29,802 bases of DNA from CAYZTD01 sp964638155. GTDB taxonomy: Archaea > Thermoplasmatota > E2 > DHVEG-1. Each line of letters begins with the position of its first letter. The first letter of the stretch is position 1. Shown in pieces: positions 1-6,796 of this stretch. The stretch lies in NCBI GenBank assembly GCA_964638155.1, contig CAZWYI010000027.1, positions 1 to 29,802 of the forward strand, in the 5' to 3' direction. The notes under the pieces are model-generated. The model saw nothing but the letters and a program-made list of their open reading frames with translations. It did not search any database and had not been told where the DNA came from. Both the position numbers and the translations under genes were made by a program.

Positions 1-714
1 AATGCAGATATTAAGAGAATATCTGCATATTACTGCTTCATTTTGGGATGAAGCCGAGATTTCTATTACTTTTTTTACTAGTTTTTCTATTCCAGATGCT
101 ACTTCTGCAATGTCTTTTCCAATTGTATATGCAGGAGTACTTACGATTTTATTTACTTCATCATAATAGATTTCATCTACCTTTTTTTCTATTGGTATTG
201 CACCCATAGCTTTTACTGATTCCATGAGTTCTTCTTGATTTCCCACTGTAACCTTAGGTTTAAGATTGGAATCTCTTAATGCTCTTGCAATCAATAGAGG
301 TGATATACATATCGCTCCTATCGGTTTATCTTTTTCTCTAGTATCTAATATCTTTTTTTCAACTAGTGGATCTATTTTACAATCTACTCCGTCTACAGCA
401 TAAGTAAAAAGATTTTTAGCAACACCAAGACCTCCAGGAAATACTAATGCATCAAAATCTTCAGGATTATATTTGTTTAAATCCTTTATCTCTCCTCTTG
501 CAATCCTTGCAGATTCTATCATCATGTTTCTATTTTCATTTTTCACATTGCTGTTTTTGGTATGGTCTATGACTTGATACTGTTCTTTATTTGGCGCAAA
601 ACAAACATATTCAGTATTGTTTCTTTTTATTGCAAGTAAGGTAGCTACTGCTTCATGAATCTCGCTTCCGTCTTTTACTCCACAACCTGCTAAAACTACA
701 GCTATTTTTTTCAT
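1..714 (-). CDS. elbB: ElbB-like DJ-1/PfpI glyoxalase (open at window edge)
   Basis: Begins at the CAT at 712-714 and reads without a stop to base 1 (238 codons). The N-terminus MKKIAVVLAGCGVKDGSEIH, then FPGGLGVAKNL, GAICIS and IVSTPAYTIG follow the ElbB family closely. ElbB is a DJ-1/PfpI-fold protein with glyoxalase III activity reported for the E. coli enzyme; the Cys in GAICIS is in the nucleophile position. E. coli ElbB is about 217 residues and ends at the segment matching IEKLVKKVIEIS, so here at least 18 extra residues follow the homologous end and no stop is seen. A Shine-Dalgarno GAGGTT lies at 724-729 with 9-base spacing, and a minus-strand TATA box (TATATAAG) at 752-759. The family is confident. 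The true C-terminus is unknown because the window ends. Confidence 0.9.
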   Translation of the reverse strand, partial: MKKIAVVLAGCGVKDGSEIHEAVATLLAIKRNNTEYVCFAPNKEQYQVIDHTKNSNVKNENRNMMIESARIARGEIKDLNKYNPEDFDALVFPGGLGVAKNLFTYAVDGVDCKIDPLVEKKILDTREKDKPIGAICISPLLIARALRDSNLKPKVTVGNQEELMESVKAMGAIPIEKKVDEIYYDEVNKIVSTPAYTIGKDIAEVASGIEKLVKKVIEISASSQNEAVICRYSLNICI

Positions 715-751
715 AAATAAATTAACCTCGTTTATTTAATTATATTATTCA

Positions 752-759
752 CTTATATA
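752..759 (-). promoter_or_regulatory. TATA box for elbB
   Basis: TATATAAG on the minus strand, about 38 bases upstream of the elbB start. It predicts a transcription start near 730, just ahead of the GAGGTT Shine-Dalgarno at 724-729. Inferred from sequence and spacing only. Confidence 0.5.
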
Positions 760-866
760 ACTTTTAATCAAAAATAGTTAAAAGACAATTAAAAATTTTA
801 AAAAAAACATAAACTTAAAACTAAAATATTATACTACTTTATCACTATTTAATACTTGTATAATAT

Positions 867-1571
867 ATGTATAATCCAATTAAGCTTTCAAAAAATATCG
901 AAAAAATAGTTATTAATCAAGATAAGAAAAAGTATTATCGTTTTAGACCAACCAGATTCTATGGGGGAATCTCCACAGCTGATACAGTAGGTTGTAACCT
1001 TAGATGTAAGTTTTGTTGGTCATCTAATAGTGTCTGGAATCCTAGTAAAACAGGTAAATTTTATTCATATAAAGAGGTAGCATATAGGTTACAGAGTATT
1101 GCTAATAAAAAGGGATATCAACGTCTGCGTATCTCTGGTGGGGAGCCTACTATTGGCAAAAGACATCTTATAGGAGTATTGGAAAATATAGATAGTAGAT
1201 TTTTGTTTATACTTGAAACAAATGGGATCCTTTTAGGTTATGATAAAGACTACGTTGAAAAACTATCTATTTTTGATAACCTTCATGTTAGAGTATGCTT
1301 GAAAGGTGCTGATTCTGAAGAATTTTCTCTTTTTACTGGAGCAGAAAAAGGCTTTAATTATCAGATTAAATCTCTTGAATTTTTGCACGATAGAAATATT
1401 AGTTTCAATATTGCGTTAGTATCAAATAATGTTAAGAAAAAACAAGGTTTTTTTCAAAAACTTAAAAATATGAATCTTGATGAAATTATGGTAGAAGAAG
1501 AGGAGATTAAGCTTTATCCTATTGTGAAAAAGAGACTTAAGAGAGAGGGATTGTTAGATTATTTTACGTAA
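867..1571 (+). CDS. Radical SAM domain protein
   Basis: A 234-residue protein with the radical SAM cluster motif CNLRCKFC (C43, C47, C50), which binds a 4Fe-4S cluster and S-adenosylmethionine. RISGGEP around residues 88-94 is the SAM-contacting GGE motif. The protein is short for the superfamily: a single partial barrel with no extra cysteine cluster at the C-terminus, so no SPASM-type auxiliary cluster is present. The architecture resembles small archaeal Fe-S oxidoreductases of uncharacterised function; the substrate cannot be told. An AT-rich TATA-like element at about 824-833 places transcription close to the ATG, so the mRNA is probably nearly leaderless. It is followed by a four-cysteine mini-protein on the same strand. 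Radical SAM membership is confident; the specific role is unknown. Confidence 0.88.
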   Translation: MYNPIKLSKNIEKIVINQDKKKYYRFRPTRFYGGISTADTVGCNLRCKFCWSSNSVWNPSKTGKFYSYKEVAYRLQSIANKKGYQRLRISGGEPTIGKRHLIGVLENIDSRFLFILETNGILLGYDKDYVEKLSIFDNLHVRVCLKGADSEEFSLFTGAEKGFNYQIKSLEFLHDRNISFNIALVSNNVKKKQGFFQKLKNMNLDEIMVEEEEIKLYPIVKKRLKREGLLDYFT

Positions 1572-1627
1572 TTTTTTTTATTTGAATGGTAAATTATCTA
1601 TAGTATTGTATTATAGTTATTAGAATT

Positions 1628-1789
1628 GTGAAATTAAAAACAGATTGTAAACATTTTACTTGGGAAAGAGCTTTACTTGTTAATTTTAATAATATGGATC
1701 AAAATACATTGATGGAGCCACATTGCAATCTAAATAAACTTACATGGTTTAAAAACTGTCCGAAAAATTGTAAATTTTATGAAAAATAG
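1628..1789 (+). CDS. Four-cysteine mini-protein, 53 aa
   Basis: A short frame from GTG 1628 to TAG 1787-1789. It starts with VKLKTDCKHFTWERALL and ends with CPKNCKFYEK. Cysteines at 7, 33, 44 and 48 plus His9 and His32 suggest a small zinc- or Fe-S-binding knuckle. The composition is protein-like rather than random AT-rich: several Trp, Cys and Pro residues. It lies downstream of the radical SAM gene and ends 3 bases before the stop of the convergent nitroreductase. No clear Shine-Dalgarno precedes the GTG, and an upstream stop at 1601-1603 limits the start choice. It could be a metal-binding partner of the radical SAM protein, but that is inference from position only. Confidence 0.55.
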   Translation: MKLKTDCKHFTWERALLVNFNNMDQNTLMEPHCNLNKLTWFKNCPKNCKFYEK

Positions 1790-1792
1790 TAG

Positions 1793-2311
1793 TTACCATT
1801 TGTTAATATGTATTAATTTATCGATACCGAATCTATTTGTTTCTTTTTTTGTTTCCTCTGAATATCCTATAGGAATTATTGCTACAGGTCTTATATGGCC
1901 TGGTAAATCTAGTATTTTTGATACCTTTTTTTCATCAAAAGCACCAACCCAGCAGGTATCAAGTCCTTTTTCTACTGCCATAAGTAATATATGTTCTGCT
2001 GCTGCAGATGCATCTTGAATACAATACAATTCTTTTCCTCTATTACCATAAGAAGAAATCCTTTTTAAATTCGCACAAACTATTATGTCTATTGGAGCAT
2101 CAGATAGATATATTTGATTATATGCAACTTCCTTTAGTTTTTGTTTTATTTCTTTATCATCAACTATTACAAAATCTCTTGCTTGAAGATTTCCTGCGGA
2201 TGGTGCAAGATGAGCGTATTTTATTATTTTGTTAATTGTCTCTTTTTTAGGTATTTTGTCTTTAAAATTTCTTACACTATGTCTATTTTGTATTGCTTTT
2301 TTTAGTTCCAT
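1793..2311 (-). CDS. Nitroreductase-family flavoprotein
   Basis: A 172-residue protein of the FMN-dependent nitroreductase superfamily. The N-terminal RHSVRNF (residues 10-16) is the phosphate-binding motif. It is followed by LAPSAGNLQ, by DASAAAEHILLMAVEKGLDT with CWVGAF, and by AIIPIGY near the C-terminus, all typical of the short archaeal members. Such proteins reduce nitro or quinone compounds with NAD(P)H, and some act in F420 or cofactor dehalogenation pathways; the true substrate cannot be assigned. A minus-strand TATA-like sequence (TATAAATG, about 2335-2345) suggests a near-leaderless transcript starting close to the ATG. It is convergent with the four-cysteine mini-protein. Confidence 0.9.
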   Translation of the reverse strand: MELKKAIQNRHSVRNFKDKIPKKETINKIIKYAHLAPSAGNLQARDFVIVDDKEIKQKLKEVAYNQIYLSDAPIDIIVCANLKRISSYGNRGKELYCIQDASAAAEHILLMAVEKGLDTCWVGAFDEKKVSKILDLPGHIRPVAIIPIGYSEETKKETNRFGIDKLIHINKW

Positions 2312-2434
2312 AATTTAATCATATTTTTTAATTCATTTATACTTAAAAAACTTAGGTTTCAAATTATTATTTTTATATTAACTAAAAAATATCGGTAACA
2401 ATTGTTCAATATCATAAAAAGATATTTATAAAAA

Positions 2435-3343
2435 TCAATTTCTAGCTTTAAGTGTATTATGAACCTTTAAACTTATCATCTCTTCTTTAATCTTTGATGG
2501 TTTTAGAATTTCTTCTTCTGTAACAATACCCTTTAATAACTCTAACGGGGTTTCTTCAAAATAATAGTTAATTGGTGTTACATTCTCTAATTTTTGTTTT
2601 TTTATTTCATTTGGATTTTTTTGTTTTATCAATTTTTCATTATATTTTTTTGGTAAAAATTTTGTTTTCGAACACAATGCATAAACTGGTATTTTATAGT
2701 ACTTTGCTGTAATTGCTATTCCTTTTGTACCTATTTTATTTATAAGATAATTATCTGTAATGGAATCGCCTCCTACAAGTACCACATCAGAATGATTTAT
2801 AAATGAAAAAACTGCTGAATCAACTATCAATTTAACATCTATTTTATTTTTTCCAAGTTTTTCAGAAAGCTTTACACCCTCATTATTAGGGCGTGATTCA
2901 GTACAAACTACAGAAAAATTTTTTTTAGATTTTTTTGCAGAAATTAGTGTATTAAAAACCGTAGAACTATAAGAATTTGTAATTATCTTTGAATTATCTT
3001 TAATAATTTTCATAGCATTTCTACTTATTTTTTTATCTGATGTTTCTAATTCTTTTATAAAATTTTCACAATAAATTTTAACAATATCTTTCAATATCTT
3101 GTTTTTATTTTTATCTATATAAAATAATAAGTGATTTGCTAAATTAAAAATAGAAGCCATCGCGGGTTGCGCTTCAACTAACAATTTTGCAGCATTATTA
3201 ATTTTGGAAATTGAACAATCTTCTTTTGAAAGATCAATCAATATTTTTGCCGATTTTTTAGCAAGTTCTACTGATCCACTTGTTTTATCACTTTTTATTT
3301 GTTTTATAGATTTATTTATTTTTTTGGGAATAATTTCTTTCAT
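2435..3343 (-). CDS. eIF2B alpha/beta/delta-like protein
   Basis: A 302-residue protein with the eIF2B/methylthioribose-1-phosphate isomerase-like Rossmann domain: CTESRPNNEG (147-156), VDSAVFSF, VVLVGGDSIT (187-196) and INKIGTKGIAITAKYY. Archaeal relatives include aIF2B-like proteins and ribose-1,5-bisphosphate isomerase of the AMP-salvage pathway. In the isomerase a catalytic Cys sits in a THCNS motif. Here the aligned stretch is NSYSS with Tyr125 in its place, although the Asp of GGDSIT (D193) is kept. An isomerase role is therefore unlikely, and a regulatory or sugar-phosphate/nucleotide-binding role is more likely. The N-terminal 120 residues are helical and Lys-rich, as usual for the family. 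No RuBisCO or AMP phosphorylase gene is nearby. Confidence 0.85.
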   Translation of the reverse strand: MKEIIPKKINKSIKQIKSDKTSGSVELAKKSAKILIDLSKEDCSISKINNAAKLLVEAQPAMASIFNLANHLLFYIDKNKNKILKDIVKIYCENFIKELETSDKKISRNAMKIIKDNSKIITNSYSSTVFNTLISAKKSKKNFSVVCTESRPNNEGVKLSEKLGKNKIDVKLIVDSAVFSFINHSDVVLVGGDSITDNYLINKIGTKGIAITAKYYKIPVYALCSKTKFLPKKYNEKLIKQKNPNEIKKQKLENVTPINYYFEETPLELLKGIVTEEEILKPSKIKEEMISLKVHNTLKARN

Positions 3344-3459
3344 ATTAAATAAAAATAAAAGATATTTAGAGTAAAAATTTTTGGGAAAAACTAGATTAAT
3401 TGAAATTTCAATAATTTTTTAAAAAAATCAATATGATTTAAAAGTTCATTATGGAAAAC

Positions 3460-3467
3460 TATATAAA
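3460..3467 (+). promoter_or_regulatory. TATA box with ~105-base leader, cold-shock/helicase operon
   Basis: TATATAAA lies in an otherwise T-rich gap of 253 bases (3344-3596). It predicts a start near 3490 and a leader of about 105 bases before the first ATG at 3597. The leader holds T-runs and a GGATTTT...TTTTTTCCTAA stretch near 3536-3563. A comparably long leader precedes the other cold-shock gene at 6549. Prediction from sequence only. Confidence 0.5.
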
Positions 3468-3596
3468 CTATGCTGGCTGTTATTATTAAGTAGAAAAATA
3501 GAAATTTAAACTTTCATTTTTTTTTAAAATTGAGATGGATTTTGATTTTTTATTTTTTCCTAAATAAAAAGTATACATAGAGATAAGTGTGTAAAA

Positions 3597-3767
3597 ATGA
3601 GTAGAAATAATAGAAGAAGAAATAATCGAATAAAAAAATCATCACAAGTAATTAGATGTAAAATTCATGAAAAACCTGTTTTAGAACATGAAGTTTGTTC
3701 TTCATTTTCACAAAAGGACAGTTCTAAAAAAGAAGAAAAATGTGAACATTGTTCACATTCGTTTTAA
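3597..3767 (+). CDS. Basic cysteine-rich mini-protein, 56 aa
   Basis: ATG 3597 to TAA 3765-3767. The N-terminus is very basic (MSRNNRRRNNRIKKSS), suggesting nucleic-acid binding. It is followed by a Cys/His-rich part: RCKIHEKPV, HEVCSSF and a final KCEHCSHSF. Four cysteines (21, 34, 49, 52) and several histidines make a compact zinc-binding unit plausible. It is the first gene after the TATA box at 3460 and precedes the cold-shock protein and DEAD-box helicase on the same strand, so a role with RNA is an attractive inference. Its CxxCxxx-aromatic ending resembles that of the mini-protein at 1628-1789. No family was recognised. Confidence 0.6.
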   Translation: MSRNNRRRNNRIKKSSQVIRCKIHEKPVLEHEVCSSFSQKDSSKKEEKCEHCSHSF

Positions 3768-3808
3768 TTAGATTTAATAATTTCATTTTAGTAAATGGTG
3801 AAAAGAAT

Positions 3809-4006
3809 ATGAAAGGAATAGTCAATTGGTATAACGACTCTAAAAAAGAAGGCTTAATTGAAGGCATAGATGGAAAAGATGTTTTTGTTTATGAAAAAGA
3901 TCTTCCATTTTTAACGATACTTCATGCCGGAGATCATGTAGAATATTCCATTAAAAAAACTTTTAATGGATCAAAAGCAACAGGAATTAAACAAGTAACA
4001 AAATAA
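3809..4006 (+). CDS. Divergent cold-shock-domain protein
   Basis: A 65-residue CspA-type OB-fold: MKGIVNWYND, then DGKDVFVYEKDL and a C-terminal KATGIKQV. The start at 3809 is chosen because GGTGA sits just upstream (3797-3801) and the fold begins there; an upstream in-frame ATG at 3749 would read through the 3' end of the preceding mini-protein gene. The RNA-binding motif RNP1, usually KGFGFI, is replaced by KKEGLIEG, so the stacking phenylalanines are lost. RNP2 is VFVY instead of VFVH. Nucleic-acid binding may therefore be weakened or changed. The gene sits 22 bases before the DEAD-box helicase ATG and is probably co-transcribed with it. Confidence 0.85.
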   Translation: MKGIVNWYNDSKKEGLIEGIDGKDVFVYEKDLPFLTILHAGDHVEYSIKKTFNGSKATGIKQVTK

Positions 4007-4028
4007 AAAAGATTTAAAAGTGATTATA

Positions 4029-5222
4029 ATGAATTTTAAAGATATAGATATTAACTCAGATTTAAAAAGGAAGTTAGCAGATTGTGGTTTTACAGAACTA
4101 ACTGAAATTCAAGAGAGATGCATTCCAGAAATAATTAAAGGAAGGGACATAGTAGGACAAGCAGAAACAGGTTCAGGAAAAACTCTTGCTTTTTGTCTTC
4201 CCATTATTGAAAAAATAAAACCAAAACAAGGGCTGCAAGTTGTTGTTTTAACGCCAACTAGAGAACTTTGTTATCAAGTTTCAAATGTATTTAGAGAATT
4301 TGGAAAAACTCTTGGGATTAATACAATCAGTATATTTGGTGGTGTTAGTATTGAGCCGCAGATAAAAAATATACGAATTTCTGAAATAGTTGTAGCAACT
4401 CCGGGGAGAATGCTTGATCATATTAGGAGAAAAACAATTGATCTTAGAAAGGTTAAGTTTCTAGTTCTAGATGAAACCGATAGAATGCTTGACATGGGTT
4501 TTATTGATGATGTAGAAAAAATAATTAAGTGTATCCCAAAACATAGACAGACATTAATGTTTAGTGCAACTGTTGAAAATTGTGTTAATAGTTTGATAAA
4601 TAAACATCTTAAGAATCCTATTGTTATTAAAACCCAATCTCAAGTTGATAGCAGTAAATTAGAACAAATATATTATGATATATATGAAAAGCATAACAAA
4701 TTTTCAATTCTTTTACATTTACTTAAAAATGAAGAATCAGAGTTGTCAATTGTTTTTTGTGCAACTAGAAAAGAATCAGATATTGTTGCTAAAAACTTGA
4801 AACATCATGGCATTAATGCTTCTGCTATACACGGTGGTATGAGCCAAAAGAAAAGAATGCGTTCTCTTGATTCGTTAAGAGAACAAAAAGCTGAGGTTCT
4901 TGTGGCTACAGATGTAGCCGCCCGTGGCCTCGACATACAAAATGTTACTCATGTTTATCATTATGATGTGCCAAAAACGTCTACAGATTATATTCACAGA
5001 GTTGGTAGAACAGCTCGAGCAGGCGAAGATGGAAAAGCTGTTACTCTTCTAACTAGACCTGATCATGATAATTTTAGGCGTGTACAGAGTAATGATGAAT
5101 TAGAAATCGAAAGAGAGGATGTTCCTAATTTTAGAAAGGTTAGCTTTTTTAGAAGGAAAAAAAATAACACATCTTTTCGTAGGAAAAATTGGAAATATAA
5201 AAAGAACCGTAGAAGAGTGTAA
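4029..5222 (+). CDS. DEAD-box ATP-dependent RNA helicase
   Basis: About 397 residues with the full helicase core in order: Q-motif (GFTELTEIQ), motif I AETGSGKT, Ia PTREL, Ib ATPGR, motif II DETD, motif III SAT, IVFCATR, motif V ATDVAARGLD and motif VI HRVGRTAR. Motif II is DETD instead of the canonical DEAD. The C-terminus is a short, very basic tail (RRKKNN, FRRKNWKYKKNRRR) likely to bind RNA non-specifically, as in CsdA/DeaD-type cold-shock helicases. The start is set at ATG 4029; a GTG at 4020 in the same frame is the alternative. Directly behind a cold-shock-domain gene, a role in unwinding mRNA or pre-rRNA at low temperature is the natural reading. Confidence 0.95.
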   Translation: MNFKDIDINSDLKRKLADCGFTELTEIQERCIPEIIKGRDIVGQAETGSGKTLAFCLPIIEKIKPKQGLQVVVLTPTRELCYQVSNVFREFGKTLGINTISIFGGVSIEPQIKNIRISEIVVATPGRMLDHIRRKTIDLRKVKFLVLDETDRMLDMGFIDDVEKIIKCIPKHRQTLMFSATVENCVNSLINKHLKNPIVIKTQSQVDSSKLEQIYYDIYEKHNKFSILLHLLKNEESELSIVFCATRKESDIVAKNLKHHGINASAIHGGMSQKKRMRSLDSLREQKAEVLVATDVAARGLDIQNVTHVYHYDVPKTSTDYIHRVGRTARAGEDGKAVTLLTRPDHDNFRRVQSNDELEIEREDVPNFRKVSFFRRKKNNTSFRRKNWKYKKNRRRV

Positions 5223-5294
5223 CCATTTTATTTGTGCTCTATCTACAAAATTTTAACATATACTTTGCTTTTAACATATGTTAAAAATTAGGAA

Positions 5295-5450
5295 ATGAAA
5301 AAAGTAGTTACTCTAATGATTGAATTATTGTTTTTTATATCTATATTTGTAGGAGTTTCTCGTTTAAATACTCTTGGAGATGAAAACTATAAGGATCATA
5401 GAAATAAATTGTTCCCTAGAGACCAATCAGGTCCAGATGATATCGAATGA
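5295..5450 (+). CDS. Small single-TM protein, 51 aa
   Basis: ATG 5295 to TGA 5448-5450. The first 22 residues (MKKVVTLMIELLFFISIFVG) form a basic-then-hydrophobic segment, either a signal peptide or a membrane anchor. A hydrophilic tail rich in Asp, Arg and Asn follows, ending GPDDIE. A purine-rich GGAAA is immediately upstream but is too close for good spacing. No family was recognised. It lies between the helicase and the heliorhodopsin gene on the same strand. It could be a genuine short gene or a chance frame; the clean signal-like start is the main argument for it. Confidence 0.42.
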   Translation: MKKVVTLMIELLFFISIFVGVSRLNTLGDENYKDHRNKLFPRDQSGPDDIE

Positions 5451-5544
5451 ATGAAACTATCAGAGAATCGGGCCAGAAATGAAGATAATTAAATTCAAAT
5501 TTTTCTTTTTTTATAGTTATAAGTAATAATTTTATACAAATTTT

Positions 5545-5588
5545 TTTATATGAGTAAACTGATTAAAAGAAATGTTAATATGGGGGTT
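5545..5588 (+). promoter_or_regulatory. Promoter and ribosome site of heliorhodopsin gene
   Basis: A T-rich TATA-like element (TTTATATGAG) at about 5545-5552 lies some 50 bases before the ATG at 5597. A strong Shine-Dalgarno GGGGGT (5582-5587) follows, 9 bases before that ATG. Intact expression signals in front of a frame-disrupted gene are notable. Confidence 0.45.
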
Positions 5589-5596
5589 TTAACTGT

Positions 5597-6373
5597 ATGA
5601 ACAAATTTGATGAAAATAAATTTGTGTTTTTAAAAAGATTTAATTTAGTAATGTTTTTAGTACATACTACCCCAAGTCTTCTTGATATTATATCTTAGTA
5701 ATAAATTTTCACTTCCCATCACTCGCTCATATCCCTTTTTTGATACTAATACAATGGCAATTGTGCCCGCCTCTGAAACAATAGTTGAAGTACCAATTGC
5801 ACCATTGATTGCTTTATTCTTATTAATTTCTTCAGCCGCCCATCTGTTTATTGGATCAATTCTTTATGAAAGATACGTTAAAAATTTAAAAAAAGGTATG
5901 AATCCTTATAGGTGGTATGAGTATTCAGTTAGCGCATCTTTAATGTTGTAATTATTGCTATGCTTACAACAATATATGATATTGGAACTCTTCTATGTTT
6001 GTTTACTTTAACAGCGGTTATGAATCTTTTGGGATTAGTAATGGAAATTCATAACCAAACAACAGAAAAAACAAATTGGACGTCGTATATAGTTGGATGT
6101 ATTGCAGGATTTATCCCTTGGATAGTTATCTTCTTTTCCCTTGTAGGAGGGACTTCTTCAGAAGGTGGATCTGTACCATATTTTGTAATAGGTATTTTTG
6201 TTACAATTGCAATATTTTTAAATCTATTTGCAATAAATATGTTTCTTCAATATAAAAAGATCTGGAAATGGAAAGACTATCTATATGGTGAAAAGGTGTA
6301 TATCATCTTAAGTCTAGTTGCAAAATCTGCTCTAGCCTGGCAAGTATTTGCAGGAACTTTAAGGCCAATGTAG
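5597..6373 (+). pseudogene. Heliorhodopsin, two compensating frameshifts
   Basis: Read with two single-base corrections, the 777-base span gives a full-length heliorhodopsin of about 259 residues with seven membrane segments. Segment 1 (5597-5665) gives KRFNLVMFLVH. One extra base near 5666 moves the frame, which then reads LPQVFLILYLSNKFSLPIT and continues through the second and third helices to SASLML (5946). One base is missing near 5947-5948, making a TAA at 5949; the original frame then gives VIIAMLTTIYDIG to the end. Diagnostic residues survive: the counterion Glu in RWYEYS (codon 5919-5921) and the retinal-binding Lys in LVAKSALAWQ (codon 6323-6325), plus the family ending AGTLRPM. Heliorhodopsins are retinal proteins with inverted topology and no ion pumping; their role is unsettled. 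Either a recently broken gene or two sequencing/assembly indels. Confidence 0.92.
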
Positions 6374-6422
6374 ACTTCAAAAAATATTATATTTAAATTA
6401 TGAGGATATTTTCATAGAAACC

Positions 6423-6430
6423 TATTTATA
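6423..6430 (+). promoter_or_regulatory. TATA box with ~95-base leader for second cold-shock gene
   Basis: TATTTATA predicts transcription from about 6453 and a leader of some 95 bases rich in T-runs, with GGATTTTTTTTCTAA near 6501-6515 and a Shine-Dalgarno GAGGAAA just before the ATG at 6549. Long leaders are known for cold-shock mRNAs in bacteria; here this is only a comparison. The 175-base gap 6374-6548 holds nothing else visible. Confidence 0.45.
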
Positions 6431-6548
6431 GTACGCTTTGTTCTATTGAGAAAAAAGAATGTAGATTATTATTCGATATTTTTGATTTTTCAAATTTGTT
6501 GGATTTTTTTTCTAATAGTTCTTTTTAAAAATAAACGAGGAAATAAAC

Positions 6549-6740
6549 ATGAAAGGTAAAGTAAAATGGTTTAACTCAAGAAAAGGCTTTGGATTTATAA
6601 TAGGAGAAGATGGAAAAGATATTTTTGTACATCAAAATGATATTTCTGAGGGTACACAGCTCTATGAAGATGACAATGTGGAATATGAAAGAGAGGAATC
6701 TGATAGAGGCCCAAAAGCAACAAATGTCAAAAAGATATAG
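6549..6740 (+). CDS. Canonical cold-shock-domain protein
   Basis: A 63-residue CspA-family OB-fold with both RNA-binding motifs intact: MKGKVKWFNSRKGFGFI contains RNP1 (KGFGFI), and DIFVHQNDI contains RNP2 (IFVH). The ending GPKATNVKKI is standard. Such proteins bind single-stranded RNA or DNA and melt secondary structure, typically at low temperature. The Shine-Dalgarno GAGGAAA sits at a normal distance from the ATG. It differs from the divergent copy at 3809 mainly in keeping the aromatic patch, so this copy is probably the active chaperone. TFB follows on the same strand after 56 bases. Confidence 0.95.
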   Translation: MKGKVKWFNSRKGFGFIIGEDGKDIFVHQNDISEGTQLYEDDNVEYEREESDRGPKATNVKKI

Positions 6741-6796
6741 AGATAAAATATTATTTTTATAAAAGAATTCCTTTTATTTTTACAGGTTTGATCTAA

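Noticed and set aside
3749..3808. Upstream start for the divergent cold-shock protein
   Set aside because: It would overlap the 3' end of the Cys-rich mini-protein gene and add 20 residues outside the fold; GGTGA before 3809 gives a better start.
5960..6373. Separate 137-residue membrane protein gene
   Set aside because: It is the C-terminal part of the frameshifted heliorhodopsin; it begins inside helix 3 and has no ribosome site of its own. The same holds for the 89-residue frame at 5682-5951.
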